DNA from: JBFWVD01 sp050246915
GTDB lineage: Bacteria; Actinomycetota; Acidimicrobiia; Acidimicrobiales; Ilumatobacteraceae
DNA length: 64,000 bases
Assembly: GCA_050246915.1 (NCBI GenBank)
Contig: JBFWVD010000004.1
Span: 1 to 64,000, forward strand
Direction: 5' to 3'
A model generated the notes under the pieces. The model saw nothing but the letters and a program-made list of their open reading frames with translations, had not been told where the DNA came from and made no database searches. Both the position numbers and the translations under genes were made by a program. This document shows positions 1-8,348 of this stretch, piece by piece (position 1 is the first letter of the stretch; every line of letters starts with the position of its first letter).

Positions 1-60
1 CGCATCGCGGGTGACAACCCGGACTACATGCTCGAGCGGCTCATCACCGGCACCAACTGA
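1..60 (+). CDS. 3' end of an unidentified gene (partial)
   Basis: An open frame enters from the left edge and ends with TGA at 58-60, leaving 19 C-terminal residues (ending RLITGTN). Nothing in them identifies a family. The next gene starts 13 bases later on the same strand, so the two may be co-transcribed. Confidence 0.5.
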   Translation, partial: RIAGDNPDYMLERLITGTN

Positions 61-73
61 GTGAGCCGTAGCG

Positions 74-529
74 ATGTCTTCGACACATCATCTTGCTCAG
101 ATCAACATCGGTCGTCTTCGTGCGCCGAGCGACGACCCGATGATCGCGCCGTTCATGGATGCGCTCGACGAGATCAACGCGCTGGCCGAAGCCAGCCCGG
201 GTTTCGTGTGGAGATTCCAGACCGACGAGGGCAACACCACCTCGGTGCGCCCCTACGACGACGAGCTGATCCTCATCAACTTCTCGGTGTGGGAATCGAT
301 CGAGGCGTTGAGTGACTACGCGTACCGCACCGATCACGCAACGTTCCTCCGACGACGACGCGAATGGTTCGAACGGATGACGGACGCGTATCTGGCTCTG
401 TGGTGGGTGCCGATAGGGCATCACCCGACCGAACACGAAGCCATCGCACGCGTCGAGCACCTCCGAGCCCACGGACCGACGCCGCACGCCTTCACCTTCC
501 GGGACAGGTTTCCTCCGGACGCGTTGTGA
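74..529 (+). CDS. DUF3291 domain protein
   Basis: A 151-residue cytosolic protein resembling the DUF3291 family, small proteins of about 140-160 residues thought to adopt a dimeric alpha/beta-barrel fold like antibiotic monooxygenases. The typical pattern is visible: an N-terminal strand LAQINIGRL, a SPGFVWRF segment, an LILINFSVWES strand, then a helix with HATFLRRRREWF and a LALWWVP segment. There is no signal peptide or membrane segment. The ATG at 74 lies just after the upstream stop and has no clear Shine-Dalgarno. It ends 9 bases before the convergent NTF2-like gene. No substrate is known for the family, so the function is open. Confidence 0.8.
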   Translation: MSSTHHLAQINIGRLRAPSDDPMIAPFMDALDEINALAEASPGFVWRFQTDEGNTTSVRPYDDELILINFSVWESIEALSDYAYRTDHATFLRRRREWFERMTDAYLALWWVPIGHHPTEHEAIARVEHLRAHGPTPHAFTFRDRFPPDAL

Positions 530-538
530 GTCTGGCGT

Positions 539-1009
539 TCACCGCAGCGAGCGCCTGAGGACCTCGCGCTCGTCCATGGCCGCCCGCCAGGCGTCAGCCG
601 CGCCAGGGAACACCTCGAGCATGAGGGCGCTGTCGCCGTGCTCGCGCAACTCCACGATCTTCCCGTCGCGAATGGTGAAGATCATGGCGTAGCAGTTGTC
701 GTAGCGATCGCCGCGGGCGGTCTCGCCTTCGCCCTCGAGTTCCAGCACAGCCACGTCACCTTGAGCGGTTGCTCGAGTGAGCGTGAACGTGATCGGCACG
801 AACTTGGCCCGCCAGGCACCGAGCTTCACCACGGACGGCTTCCCGGCAGAACGGCGGTCGAGGTTGGTCCAGTAGACGAGATCGTCGTGCAGCAGATCGT
901 TGGCGGCATTCATGTCCCCGCCACTCGAGATGGCGCAGATCCACGACCACGCGATCCGCGCCGCGGGCGCCAGCTCTCCGGCCAGGTTCTTCGAGATGCT
1001 CTGAGACAT
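539..1009 (-). CDS. SnoaL/NTF2-like fold protein
   Basis: 156 residues with the look of a cone-shaped NTF2/SnoaL domain: an N-terminal helix (AARIAWSWICAI), then a segment with acidic and aromatic residues (DMNAANDLLHDDLVYW), a middle strand VAVLELEGEGE, and closing strands CYAMIFTIRDGKIVELREHGD. This fold is shared by polyketide cyclases, ketosteroid isomerases and many ligand-binding proteins of unknown role, so no reaction is assigned. The N-terminal 15 residues are an extension ahead of the domain. It lies between a convergent DUF3291 gene and the anti-sigma gene, 41 bases from the latter's stop on the same strand, and could be read from the same transcript as the sensor/sigma operon. Confidence 0.7.
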   Translation of the reverse strand: MSQSISKNLAGELAPAARIAWSWICAISSGGDMNAANDLLHDDLVYWTNLDRRSAGKPSVVKLGAWRAKFVPITFTLTRATAQGDVAVLELEGEGETARGDRYDNCYAMIFTIRDGKIVELREHGDSALMLEVFPGAADAWRAAMDEREVLRRSLR

Positions 1010-1050
1010 GCGACCCCCGAGGTCAATGGTGATCGCTGCAGTCTGCCCGT

Positions 1051-1746
1051 TCAGGTGAGCGATCCCGAGATGAGGATCGGTGCGCTCGGCGTCGCCGAAC
1101 CGCCGGAGGGTTCGATCGTCACCCCGATGGCATCAGCGCCGGGCACGAGTTCTGTCAACACCGTGGCGGCGCCATCACTCGAACCGAACAACCCTGCCGG
1201 CGAGGGGCCTTCGTCGGTGATCAGCCACAGCTCGTAGGTCTTCCCCTCGCCCGGCGATGGGAGTCCGTGGGCGATGAACACGGCTTTGCCGTTCGCCGGT
1301 GAGGTCACGACGCGGGCACGAACACCGTCTGGTGCGGCCAGGATCTGTTCGCGCGCGTCCCCGGCGAGGAGGACCGAAGCGACGTCGTCTGATGACGCCC
1401 CACCGTTGGACCGGCCGACCTGGAACGACACCACCGCGACGAGCAACAGCGCGGCGGCGATCGCCACGGCCTCGATGATCCACCGCGGCCGTTGGCTGCG
1501 AGTGGTGACACGACGATCTTGGCGGACCTCGTCGATGGAACTCAACACCGCGGTGCGGAGCGCGGGCGGCGGTGTCTCAGCCACGGCTCCGGCGAGTTCG
1601 GCGGCCACGTCCGAGAACTCGCCGACCTCGCGGCGGCACTCGGCGCACTCGGCGAGATGGGCCTCGAAGCGGGCGCGATCGAGGTCATCGTCGAGCGCAT
1701 CGAGGGCGTACAGCGCGGCGAGCGAATGCAGATCACTCATCGTCAC
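1051..1746 (-). CDS. RskA-like membrane anti-sigma factor
   Basis: A 231-residue anti-sigma factor of the RskA type. The N-terminal cytosolic part carries a zinc-finger-like HLAECAECRREV motif (His-x3-Cys-x2-Cys) that in this family holds the cognate ECF sigma factor. One transmembrane segment follows at about residues 88-110 (WIIEAVAIAAALLLVAVVSF). The extracytoplasmic C-terminal half shows the RskA pattern (GLPSPGEGKTYELWLI, then GVTIEPSGGS). In RskA systems, cleavage of the membrane protein frees the sigma factor; here that is inference. It is the last gene of a four-gene operon and overlaps the sigma gene by 14 bases, as expected for balanced expression of the pair. Confidence 0.9.
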   Translation of the reverse strand: MTMSDLHSLAALYALDALDDDLDRARFEAHLAECAECRREVGEFSDVAAELAGAVAETPPPALRTAVLSSIDEVRQDRRVTTRSQRPRWIIEAVAIAAALLLVAVVSFQVGRSNGGASSDDVASVLLAGDAREQILAAPDGVRARVVTSPANGKAVFIAHGLPSPGEGKTYELWLITDEGPSPAGLFGSSDGAATVLTELVPGADAIGVTIEPSGGSATPSAPILISGSLT

Positions 1747-2356
1747 TCACCGCCAAAGCGTCGCGCAGCCGGATGAGGCCGTCGCGGACGCGGGTCTTGA
1801 CTGTGCCGAGCGGGAGGTTCAATGTCTCGGCGATCTGGGACTGGCTGAGCCCGCCGTAGTAGGCCAGCTCGATCGATTGACGTTGACCGTCGGTGAGATC
1901 GGCCAACGCACCACGCACCCGCTCGCGATCGAGATCGATGACGACCACGGTGCTCGTGTCGAGGGCGTCGGCGGGCGCTGGTTGCGCCGATATCCGCTCC
2001 GTGCGATTGCGTTGACCTTGCTCGGTGCGCACGGCATCGACGGCGCGTCGATGGGCGATGGTGCAGATCCAGCTGCGGGCCTTGGCCCGCTCGGGGTCGA
2101 ATCGGGGCGCGCTCCGCCACAGTTCCACGAACACCTCCTGACTCACCTCCTCGCTCACGGCACGATCCTTGACCACCTGACGTACGAGCCCGAACACCGT
2201 GGGGGCGAACAGGTCGTAGATCGCCTCGAACGCGGCGCGTTCTCCCCGAGCGACCTGGGCCATGAGTTCCTCGGCGTTGAGGCTCGACCTCGCAGCACCG
2301 ACTGCGGCGAGGCGCGGCGACGGCGAGGCCCGGCGTCGTCGGTCGTGTTCGGTCAC
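1733..2356 (-). CDS. ECF RNA polymerase sigma factor (SigK-type)
   Basis: A 207-residue group IV sigma factor. Region 2 is at about 30-100, with VFGLVRQVVKDRAVSEEVSQEVFVELWR and the DNA-melting stretch ARSWICTIAHRRAVDAVR. Region 4 is at about 140-200, with ELAYYGGLSQSQIAETL and GTVKTRVRDGL, a helix-turn-helix for the -35 element. The start is the GTG at 2356, which overlaps the kinase stop as GTGA. The 3' end overlaps the RskA-like gene, so that protein is the likely partner. SigK/RskA pairs are usually a two-gene unit; here the pair is fused to a two-component system, suggesting that kinase signalling and sigma release feed the same response. Confidence 0.93.
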   Translation of the reverse strand: MTEHDRRRRASPSPRLAAVGAARSSLNAEELMAQVARGERAAFEAIYDLFAPTVFGLVRQVVKDRAVSEEVSQEVFVELWRSAPRFDPERAKARSWICTIAHRRAVDAVRTEQGQRNRTERISAQPAPADALDTSTVVVIDLDRERVRGALADLTDGQRQSIELAYYGGLSQSQIAETLNLPLGTVKTRVRDGLIRLRDALAVSDDE

Positions 2357-3807
2357 ACCGGTGGTTCGTCGCCAGGGGTCGATCTGGATTGCTCGGCGAC
2401 GACATTTCCTGGGCCCTGTTGGCCTTTCGCCAACTGGCCGGGAAGGCGGAACCCGATGCGCGCCCCACCATCGGGGGCATTCCCGGCGAACACGGTGCCG
2501 CCGTGGTCGGCCGCGAACTGGGCCACGATGGCCAGACCGAGGCCGGACCCGGGCGTGGACCGTGAGGCGTCGGCACGCCAGAACCGATCGAACACGTGGG
2601 GGAGATCGGCCTCGTCGAGGCCCGACCCGCTATCGCGCACCGCCATGGTGATGTCGGAGGGGTTCCGTTCGATGGTGATCTCGATGGCACCGGTGGAGAA
2701 CTTCAACGCGTTGTCGACCAGATTGCTGAGCGCTCGTTCGAACTGGCTCGGCCGCACCATGGCCACGCATTCGTCGGCGCCCGAGACGTTGACCTCGCGA
2801 CCGCTGCGGCGCGTCGCGCGCATTGCAATGTCGCGCGCCGAGTCGCGCAGATCGAGCCGGCCGGGAATCTCGGAGCGCCGATGATCGGTGGCCAACTCGA
2901 CGATCTCCTCCACCAACTTCGACAGCTCCACCGACTCGGCTCGAAGATCCTCGATGAGGCCAGCTCTGTCGTCGGCGTCGAGCTCGTCGATCCGGTCGAG
3001 CAGTTCGATGTTGGTCCGGAGGCTGGTGAGCGGCGTCCGAAGCTCGTGTCCGGCGTCTTGCACCAACCGCTGCTGCTGCATCTTCGATGTGGCGAGTGCA
3101 GCGAGCATGGCGTTGAAGCTCGACGCCAGCTGGCCGACCTCGCCCGGTGCCCGCACGTCAAGTGGAGTTGACAAGTCCTCGGTCACCGCCACCTGTTGGG
3201 CTCGTTGCGCCAACAACTCGATGGGGCGCGACGCTTTTCGGGCCACGATCCACACCGACGCGGCGGCGACGGCGGTGCCGATCGCCCCGATGATGAGGAA
3301 CCGGGTGCGCAGCGATGCCAGGACTCGATCGGTCTCGGCCAAGCTCCGCGCGATCTGCAGCGCCCCTCCGCTCGCGATGGGCGCGGTGATCAATCGATAG
3401 CGCACGTCATCGACGGCGACGGTCCGCAGTGTCGTGGTCCGATCTCCGGTCGCGACCTCGACGTCGCGTGCATCGACGGGCAGCGGCGTCTCTGCGGGGA
3501 ACGACAAGAAGATGGCGCCGGCACCATCCAACACCTGGGTGAGCGCGTCGAACTCGGTGAGCGCAATGCCGCCACGACGAGGGATGACGATCGGATCGAA
3601 CCCGCCACCGGGCCCACGGTCATCGATGGGCGAACCCGGTCGACGCGACACCGGTTGCGTGGCCCTCTCGGCGCGTGCTTCGAGGAACTGGTCGACCTCA
3701 CCGGTGAGGCGATCGGCCGCGTTGAGGTATGCGATCCACGACGCGACCGCCACGGCGATCACCACAACGGTCCCGATGATGAGCGTGAGTCGGAGCCGAA
3801 GCGTCAT
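2353..3807 (-). CDS. Membrane sensor histidine kinase (MprB-like)
   Basis: 484 residues from the ATG at 3807, which overlaps the regulator's stop codon as ATGA; an upstream in-frame start would add only sequence antiparallel to the regulator. Order: transmembrane segment at about 5-25, an extracytoplasmic sensor region of about 130 residues with no recognised fold, a second transmembrane segment at about 168-188, HAMP linker, dimerisation helix with the phospho-accepting His in DAGHELRTPLTSL, and an ATPase domain with the N box (NLVDNALKF), G1 (DSGSGLDEADL) and G2 (GSGLGLAIV). This is the architecture of actinobacterial MprB/TcrY kinases. It should phosphorylate the regulator encoded just upstream. 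Confidence 0.92.
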   Translation of the reverse strand: MTLRLRLTLIIGTVVVIAVAVASWIAYLNAADRLTGEVDQFLEARAERATQPVSRRPGSPIDDRGPGGGFDPIVIPRRGGIALTEFDALTQVLDGAGAIFLSFPAETPLPVDARDVEVATGDRTTTLRTVAVDDVRYRLITAPIASGGALQIARSLAETDRVLASLRTRFLIIGAIGTAVAAASVWIVARKASRPIELLAQRAQQVAVTEDLSTPLDVRAPGEVGQLASSFNAMLAALATSKMQQQRLVQDAGHELRTPLTSLRTNIELLDRIDELDADDRAGLIEDLRAESVELSKLVEEIVELATDHRRSEIPGRLDLRDSARDIAMRATRRSGREVNVSGADECVAMVRPSQFERALSNLVDNALKFSTGAIEITIERNPSDITMAVRDSGSGLDEADLPHVFDRFWRADASRSTPGSGLGLAIVAQFAADHGGTVFAGNAPDGGARIGFRLPGQLAKGQQGPGNVVAEQSRSTPGDEPPV

Positions 3808-4526
3808 GGGCCGTCGGTGGCCGAGGTGCGGGCCACGTAACCGATCCCTCGAACAGTGTGCAGGAGCCGGCACGAACCGTCTTCTTCGGTCTTGCGGCGC
3901 AGATAGCCGACGTAGACGTCGAGCGTCTTGGAACTGGTCTCGAAGTCGATTCCCCAGATCCGCTCGTAGAGCACCTCGCGAGTCAACACGATCCCGGCGT
4001 TCTCCACGAGCAAGCGCAACAGGTCGAACTCGGTCTTGGTCAACTCGATGACCCGACCGCTGCGCAGCACGCGACGAGCGCGCGGATCGATGGTCAGATC
4101 GTCGATGCCGATCACGCTGCTTTCATCAGATCCAGAGCGACGCAGCAATGCCCGCACACGAGCCGTGAGTTCATCGAGGGCGAATGGCTTGGTGAGGTAG
4201 TCATCTGCTCCGGCATCGAGTCCGTTCACCCGATCACGCACTTCGTGGCGGGCGGTGAGCATGAGGACCGGTACGGGGTTGGCTCGCTGCCGCAACTCGC
4301 GACACACGCTGACCCCGTCGAGGAACGGCATCATCAGGTCGAGCACCACGACGTCGGGTCGGTGGTTGGTCACGGCATCGAGGGCTGCCACGCCGTCGCC
4401 GACGGCCACGACGCTGTAGCCCTCGAGCTTGAGGGCCCGCTCGAGCGCGTTGCGCACGCTGCGATCGTCCTCGGCGATCACGACCTTCGCCCCGATCGCC
4501 CCGGCGCCTGTCGGCCCAGTTCTCAT
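3804..4526 (-). CDS. OmpR-family response regulator (MprA-like)
   Basis: 240 residues. The receiver has the acidic pair in VVIAEDD, the phospho-accepting Asp in DVVVLDLMMP, the Thr of LMLTARHEV and the Lys of LTKPFALDEL, so it looks fully active. The C-terminal winged helix (ELTKTEFDLL to VRGIGYVARTSA) is of the OmpR/PhoB class. I prefer the ATG at 4526 because GGGAG lies about 8 bases upstream; an ATG at 4541 would add five residues but has no such site. First gene of the operon with the kinase, ECF sigma and anti-sigma. It may also act on the divergent secreted-protein gene through the dyad at 4569-4617. Confidence 0.92.
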   Translation of the reverse strand: MRTGPTGAGAIGAKVVIAEDDRSVRNALERALKLEGYSVVAVGDGVAALDAVTNHRPDVVVLDLMMPFLDGVSVCRELRQRANPVPVLMLTARHEVRDRVNGLDAGADDYLTKPFALDELTARVRALLRRSGSDESSVIGIDDLTIDPRARRVLRSGRVIELTKTEFDLLRLLVENAGIVLTREVLYERIWGIDFETSSKTLDVYVGYLRRKTEEDGSCRLLHTVRGIGYVARTSATDGP

Positions 4527-4568
4527 CGGACCTGCTCCCATGAGGAGAGACGGTATGGGCCATCGGTA

Positions 4569-4617
4569 AGAGCAAAGTGAGAGTTGCCGGTTCTTGCTGT
4601 GCTCTCACCTTCGCTTG
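4569..4617. promoter_or_regulatory. Candidate operator dyad in the divergent promoter region
   Basis: Between the response-regulator gene and the divergent secreted-protein gene lies an imperfect inverted repeat. GTGAGAG at 4577-4583 pairs with CTCTCAC at 4602-4608. The similarity continues outward: AGAGCAAA before the left arm mirrors CTTCGCTT after the right arm, with one gap. OmpR-type regulators often bind direct repeats, so this may serve the regulator, the sigma system or neither. Confidence 0.3.
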
Positions 4618-4754
4618 CGAACCTTCTTACACACGCCGTCCAACCTCGTCTTCATCCGATGACGATCATCGGTGCAGGGAGCCCGACCGGCGCACAACCG
4701 TGACCGATCGGCGCTCACAACGACCTGGCCTCGAAATGAAACAAGGAGTCACAC

Positions 4755-5465
4755 ATGCGTAGATCCATCGTTGCCGCATCGCTCGGAACCGTCGCCGTGC
4801 TCGGCGGGGGCGCTCTCGCCACCAACCTCGTGTTCGCCTCCGGTGCCGGAGCGGTATCAGTGGTGACTGCCGCCGACGCCACCGACGGCTCGACCACCCT
4901 TCCCACCGACCCGGCCGCGACCGCTGTCGCGGCACCCAAGGGCCTACCGACCCCGATGGCCGACGCGCTGGCCAAGCTCGTCACCGACGGGACGTTGACG
5001 CAGGCGCAAGCCGATGCCGTCACGGCCGCTCTCGAAGCCGCTCGTCCCTCGATGGGTGAAGGCCGGGGCGGACGCGGACCTGGCGGACCCGGCGGTCGTA
5101 TGGCCGATCTCAGCGTTGCCGCCGACGCGCTGGGGGTGACCGCGGATGAGGTCCGTACCGCACTCCAGAGCGGCACCTCGCTGGCCGAGCTCGCCGCCTC
5201 CAAGGGTGTCGATGTGCAGAAGGTGATCGACGCATTGGTCGCCGACGCCAAGGCCAAGCTCGCCCAGGCCGTCACCGATGGCCGCCTCACCCAGGCCGAA
5301 GCGGACACGAAGTCCGCTGATCTGAGCACCCGCATCACCGACCTGGTCAATGGCAAGCTCCCGGTCGGTGGACCCGGTGGCCGTGGTGGCCGCGGCGGTC
5401 ATGGTCCGATGCATGACGGTGCCACCGACAGTGCGACGGCCGACGCGACGTCGACCACGGCGTGA
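4755..5465 (+). CDS. Secreted helical-repeat protein with Gly/Arg-rich segments
   Basis: 236 residues with a signal peptide (MRRSIVAASLGTVAVLGGGALATNLVFA). After a low-complexity stretch come two similar helical units at about 65-90 (MADALAKLVTDGTLTQAQAD) and 165-195 (AKLAQAVTDGRLTQAEAD). Between them sits a helix-turn region, LGVTADEVRTALQSGTSLAELAASKGVD. Glycine/arginine-rich tracts (GRGGRGPGGPGGR and GGPGGRGGRGGHG) follow each unit. Such LTQAQAD units occur in many actinobacterial exported proteins without known role. The start is well supported by AAGGAG at 4743-4748, seven bases before the ATG. It is divergent from the sensor/sigma operon and could be its target, though that is inferred from position only. 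Confidence 0.8.
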   Translation: MRRSIVAASLGTVAVLGGGALATNLVFASGAGAVSVVTAADATDGSTTLPTDPAATAVAAPKGLPTPMADALAKLVTDGTLTQAQADAVTAALEAARPSMGEGRGGRGPGGPGGRMADLSVAADALGVTADEVRTALQSGTSLAELAASKGVDVQKVIDALVADAKAKLAQAVTDGRLTQAEADTKSADLSTRITDLVNGKLPVGGPGGRGGRGGHGPMHDGATDSATADATSTTA

Positions 5466-5525
5466 TCGGTCTGCGCCACTGATCCAGGCGGTCGGCCCCC
5501 GCAGCACCGGTGGCTGACCCTGGGC

Positions 5526-5559
5526 GTGGGTGCGCCTGTTCGCCCGCGGGCGCACCCAC
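5526..5559. terminator. Bidirectional hairpin between convergent genes
   Basis: GTGGGTGCGCC (5526-5536) pairs perfectly with GGCGCACCCAC (5549-5559) around a 12-base loop. It lies between the secreted-protein gene ending at 5465 and the RNA methyltransferase gene ending at 5603 on the other strand, so it can serve both. No T tract follows on either side. Confidence 0.6.
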
Positions 5560-5602
5560 CAACATCACACCGATCGTCTGCGCCCCCTCCAGCAGGCGAT
5601 CG

Positions 5603-6457
5603 TCACGCAGAAGCGGCCCGGGACGAGGACTCCACCCTCGTTGCCGGGCCGCTGGCGCGTGAGCGCTCGTACAGCGCGATGGCAGTTGCTGCGGCGACGT
5701 TGAGCGAGTCCGCCGGACCGGTCATGGGGATGTGGGCAGCGACGTCGGCGGCAGCGATGGCCCCGGTGGAGAGTCCAGGACCTTCCGACCCCACCATCAG
5801 CACGATGCTCGACTGGGACTCCAGGGCCGTCGCAAGAGACACCGACGTCCCGTGCGGCGTGAGGGCGATCACCCACCAACCATCGCGGCGGAGTTCACCC
5901 AGCGCACCGGGCCAGTCGTCGACACGGGCGCAGGGCATCTCGAGCGACTCGCCCATCGACACCCGCACGGCCCGACGGCTGAGCGGATCGGCACAGGTGG
6001 CGTCGATGAGCAGACCGCCGGCTCCCAGCGCGGCGCTGGATCGGATGATGGCGCCAAGGTTCTCGGCATCGGTGAGGCCTTCGCAGGCCACGATGGTGCC
6101 GCTGCCCCGGGCAATCGCCGCGAGGTCGGCGAGCGTTGTCGGTGACGGGCGCTCGACGCATGCCAACACGCCGCGGTGTACGTCGAACCCGGCGACGCCG
6201 GCCAGCGTCTCGCGGCTCACCTCCAGCACAGGTACACCGGCCTCCTGCGCGAGGGGGACGATCCGAGCAGATCGCTCGGGCAGCACCACCACCGACACGA
6301 CCCGATGGCTCGTACCGAGCACCCGTTCCACCACGAACGGCCCTTCGGCGATGAAGAGCCCGTTCGACGCAGACCGGTGACGGGCCAAGGTGGCGTCGCG
6401 GAGGTTGCGGTACGGATCGAGGCGAGGATCATCGACGTCGGTGATCCGCTCGACCAT
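5603..6457 (-). CDS. SpoU/TrmH-family RNA 2'-O-methyltransferase
   Basis: 284 residues. The N-terminal substrate-binding domain (LFIAEGPFVVERVLGTS) is of the SpoU_sub_bind type. The C-terminal SPOUT domain shows the three family motifs: an N-terminal LTDAENLGAIIRSSAALGAGG, then MVGSEGPGLS, and a closing SLNVAAATAIALYE. The protein should use S-adenosylmethionine to methylate a ribose in rRNA or tRNA; the exact target cannot be read from sequence, and TsnR/RlmB-like roles are possible. It is divergent from the nuclease-like gene at 6475, only 17 bases away, so the two promoters must overlap. Confidence 0.9.
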   Translation of the reverse strand: MVERITDVDDPRLDPYRNLRDATLARHRSASNGLFIAEGPFVVERVLGTSHRVVSVVVLPERSARIVPLAQEAGVPVLEVSRETLAGVAGFDVHRGVLACVERPSPTTLADLAAIARGSGTIVACEGLTDAENLGAIIRSSAALGAGGLLIDATCADPLSRRAVRVSMGESLEMPCARVDDWPGALGELRRDGWWVIALTPHGTSVSLATALESQSSIVLMVGSEGPGLSTGAIAAADVAAHIPMTGPADSLNVAAATAIALYERSRASGPATRVESSSRAASA

Positions 6458-6474
6458 GACAGCATCATCGCGCC

Positions 6475-7458
6475 GTGCCCGGAGCGCGCGACCATGGGCC
6501 GGTGGGCGACACGCTGCGAACCTTGCTGTCAGACCTCGCCCGTCCGCGTCGAGAACCGCTCGAACCGGTGGCGGCTGAGTGGATGACCCATCGCTCCGGT
6601 GTGCTGCGCGCGCAGGTCGCGGTGGTGGCGAGGGCCCTGCAGCCGAGTTGGGGGCCGTTGCGCGTCACCAAGGACCGCATCTCGTCGGTGCTGGCCTGTG
6701 AGCGATCGGTCCTCGCGCCGCGCAACACGACGCCACCGGGACCCGCTGTGGTGCTCGGCCGGATGGTGGACATCGTGGCTCAGCATCACGTCATCGCTGG
6801 ATCGGTGCCGCCGGCCATGGCCTATGACATCGCGGTCGACGCGCTGTGGGCCGATGGCGACGCCGAAGCGCTGGCCGTGCTCGCGGATTGCGAGGACTGG
6901 GTGCGTTCGAACCTCGAGGAGCATGCGGTGCGCCTGGCCCGTGAGCTCGGTCCGATCAGCCCCGCCTGGTGGCCCCGCGGCGAACGGCGAGCCGAGGTCC
7001 ACCTCGCCGACGGCGCGGTGATCGCATCGGCACGCTTCGACCTCCAGTTGGGCGGGCCGGGGTCAGGTCGGCCGTCGGTGGTCGTCGAAGTGAAGTCCGG
7101 CGGTATCCGGGCCCATCATCACGACGATGCCCGGTTCTATGCCCTGGTGGCGGCCCTGCGAGATGGCGCGGCCCCGGCCGCGGTGGCCACGGTGTGGACC
7201 GACACCGGGGAGGTGGCGATCGAACCGGTGCGCGACGACGTGCTCGAGAGCGCCGCTCGTCGCTTGCTCGATGCGACGGCGCTCCTGGTCGATCTGGCCG
7301 CCGGCCGCCCGGCGACCATGCGGGGTCAGTCCCGCTGCTACTGGTGCGCATTGCATCGCGGATGTGCCGAGGGGCAGCGCTTCGTCGATCAGCGTCCGGT
7401 GGACGATGTCGCGTTTGCGGTCGACCTCGACTCCGAAGACGACCCGGGGGCGTGGTGA
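6475..7458 (+). CDS. PD-(D/E)XK nuclease-like protein with iron-staple cysteines
   Basis: 327 residues. The C-terminal two-thirds carry a RecB/Cas4-type PD-(D/E)XK core. The candidate catalytic residues are the Asp of SARFDLQLGG and the Glu and Lys of VVVEVKSGG, all around residues 185-205. One Cys sits near the start (SSVLACERS, about residue 80) and three at the end (RCYWCALHRGC). That is the C-xn-C-x2-C-x5-C pattern of the 4Fe-4S staple in AddB, Cas4 and Dna2. There is no helicase domain. The GTG at 6475 is the first start in the frame; a GTG at 6502 is possible. Stop and start overlap as GTGA with the next gene, its paralog. Probably a DNA-processing enzyme, but substrate and partners are unknown. 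Confidence 0.72.
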   Translation: MPGARDHGPVGDTLRTLLSDLARPRREPLEPVAAEWMTHRSGVLRAQVAVVARALQPSWGPLRVTKDRISSVLACERSVLAPRNTTPPGPAVVLGRMVDIVAQHHVIAGSVPPAMAYDIAVDALWADGDAEALAVLADCEDWVRSNLEEHAVRLARELGPISPAWWPRGERRAEVHLADGAVIASARFDLQLGGPGSGRPSVVVEVKSGGIRAHHHDDARFYALVAALRDGAAPAAVATVWTDTGEVAIEPVRDDVLESAARRLLDATALLVDLAAGRPATMRGQSRCYWCALHRGCAEGQRFVDQRPVDDVAFAVDLDSEDDPGAW

Positions 7459-8348
7459 CCGTGCCCCAACCGTCGGGTTTGTCTCCACAGTGGAGGAACC
7501 ACGCTCGCGCTCAGCTCGTCGCCGCGGTCGCCGGCGTGGATGAGCTGATCCGTGGCGGGGGAGGTCCGAGTCGACCGATCCCGATCACGGCCTTCCACCT
7601 CGGACGCTGCGCCGCTCGGGTCGACACCGGATTGCACGGCGACCGGGAGGAGCCCTTCGCGTGGCGGCCCCGGATGCTGGCCCCCGAACTGGCAGCCGAG
7701 ATCCTCGCGGTTCGTCGCGCTCGCCCGCCGCTGGCAGCGGTCGAAGAGGCCATCGCCGCGGTGATCTCCGGCAACAGCGCGGTGGGTCGCGAGATCGCCG
7801 AACTCACGCCCGGAGCCCGGACATTGGTGGTGCGCCTCGCGCTCGAGACGGTGGGCGCGGTCGTGCAACACGGTGCCATGAACCCCGAGACCCGGTTCGG
7901 GGTGCGGTCACACCAGTGGGGTGCCGGTCCGTTCTCGTTGCAGGCGAAGTCGTTCATCCGACGGCCCGGACCCACCGGTGCCCCCAACGGGACCATCGGA
8001 CTGCTCAGCGTCAACGACGATCCACGGGTGTCGCTCGGTCACCTCGCGCTGGTGGTGACCCTCGCCGAGCGGACCGGGCCCGAGGTCGTGGCGGGGTTCG
8101 CCACGGCGTCGGGCGGGTGGCAGCGATGCATCGTCGACGAGTCGTTCCTCGACGCCGCCTTGGCCCGAGTCCTCGATCGCATCGGGGAGATGGCCGGTGC
8201 CCGCGCTGGTGTGGCCCCGACGCGAGAACCGGGAGGATGGTGCACGTGGTGCGCCCTCGAAGCTGATTGCGCGGTGCGGCTCGACGCGGCCACTCGAGGC
8301 GAGATCCGCTCCGGGGGAGTTCCGGTGGACATGTCTTTGGGGCTATGA
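7455..8348 (+). CDS. Degenerate paralog of the iron-staple nuclease, active site lost
   Basis: 297 residues from the GTG at 7455 that overlaps the upstream stop. It has the same layout as its neighbour: an early Cys (FHLGRCAARVD) and a C-terminal WCTWCALEADCAVR cluster (C-x2-C-x5-C). The region matching the neighbour's VVVEVKSGG reads TIGLLSVNDD here, so the Glu and Lys are missing, and no matching Asp is seen. The helix after it still aligns (LGHLALVVTLAERTGPEVVAGFAT against ARFYALVAALRDGAAPAAVATVW). I read it as a non-catalytic partner that keeps the cluster-binding fold, perhaps forming a heterodimer with the upstream enzyme. The start codon overlap favours co-translation. A SnoaL or other unrelated fold looks less likely. 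Confidence 0.65.
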   Translation: MTVPQPSGLSPQWRNHARAQLVAAVAGVDELIRGGGGPSRPIPITAFHLGRCAARVDTGLHGDREEPFAWRPRMLAPELAAEILAVRRARPPLAAVEEAIAAVISGNSAVGREIAELTPGARTLVVRLALETVGAVVQHGAMNPETRFGVRSHQWGAGPFSLQAKSFIRRPGPTGAPNGTIGLLSVNDDPRVSLGHLALVVTLAERTGPEVVAGFATASGGWQRCIVDESFLDAALARVLDRIGEMAGARAGVAPTREPGGWCTWCALEADCAVRLDAATRGEIRSGGVPVDMSLGL

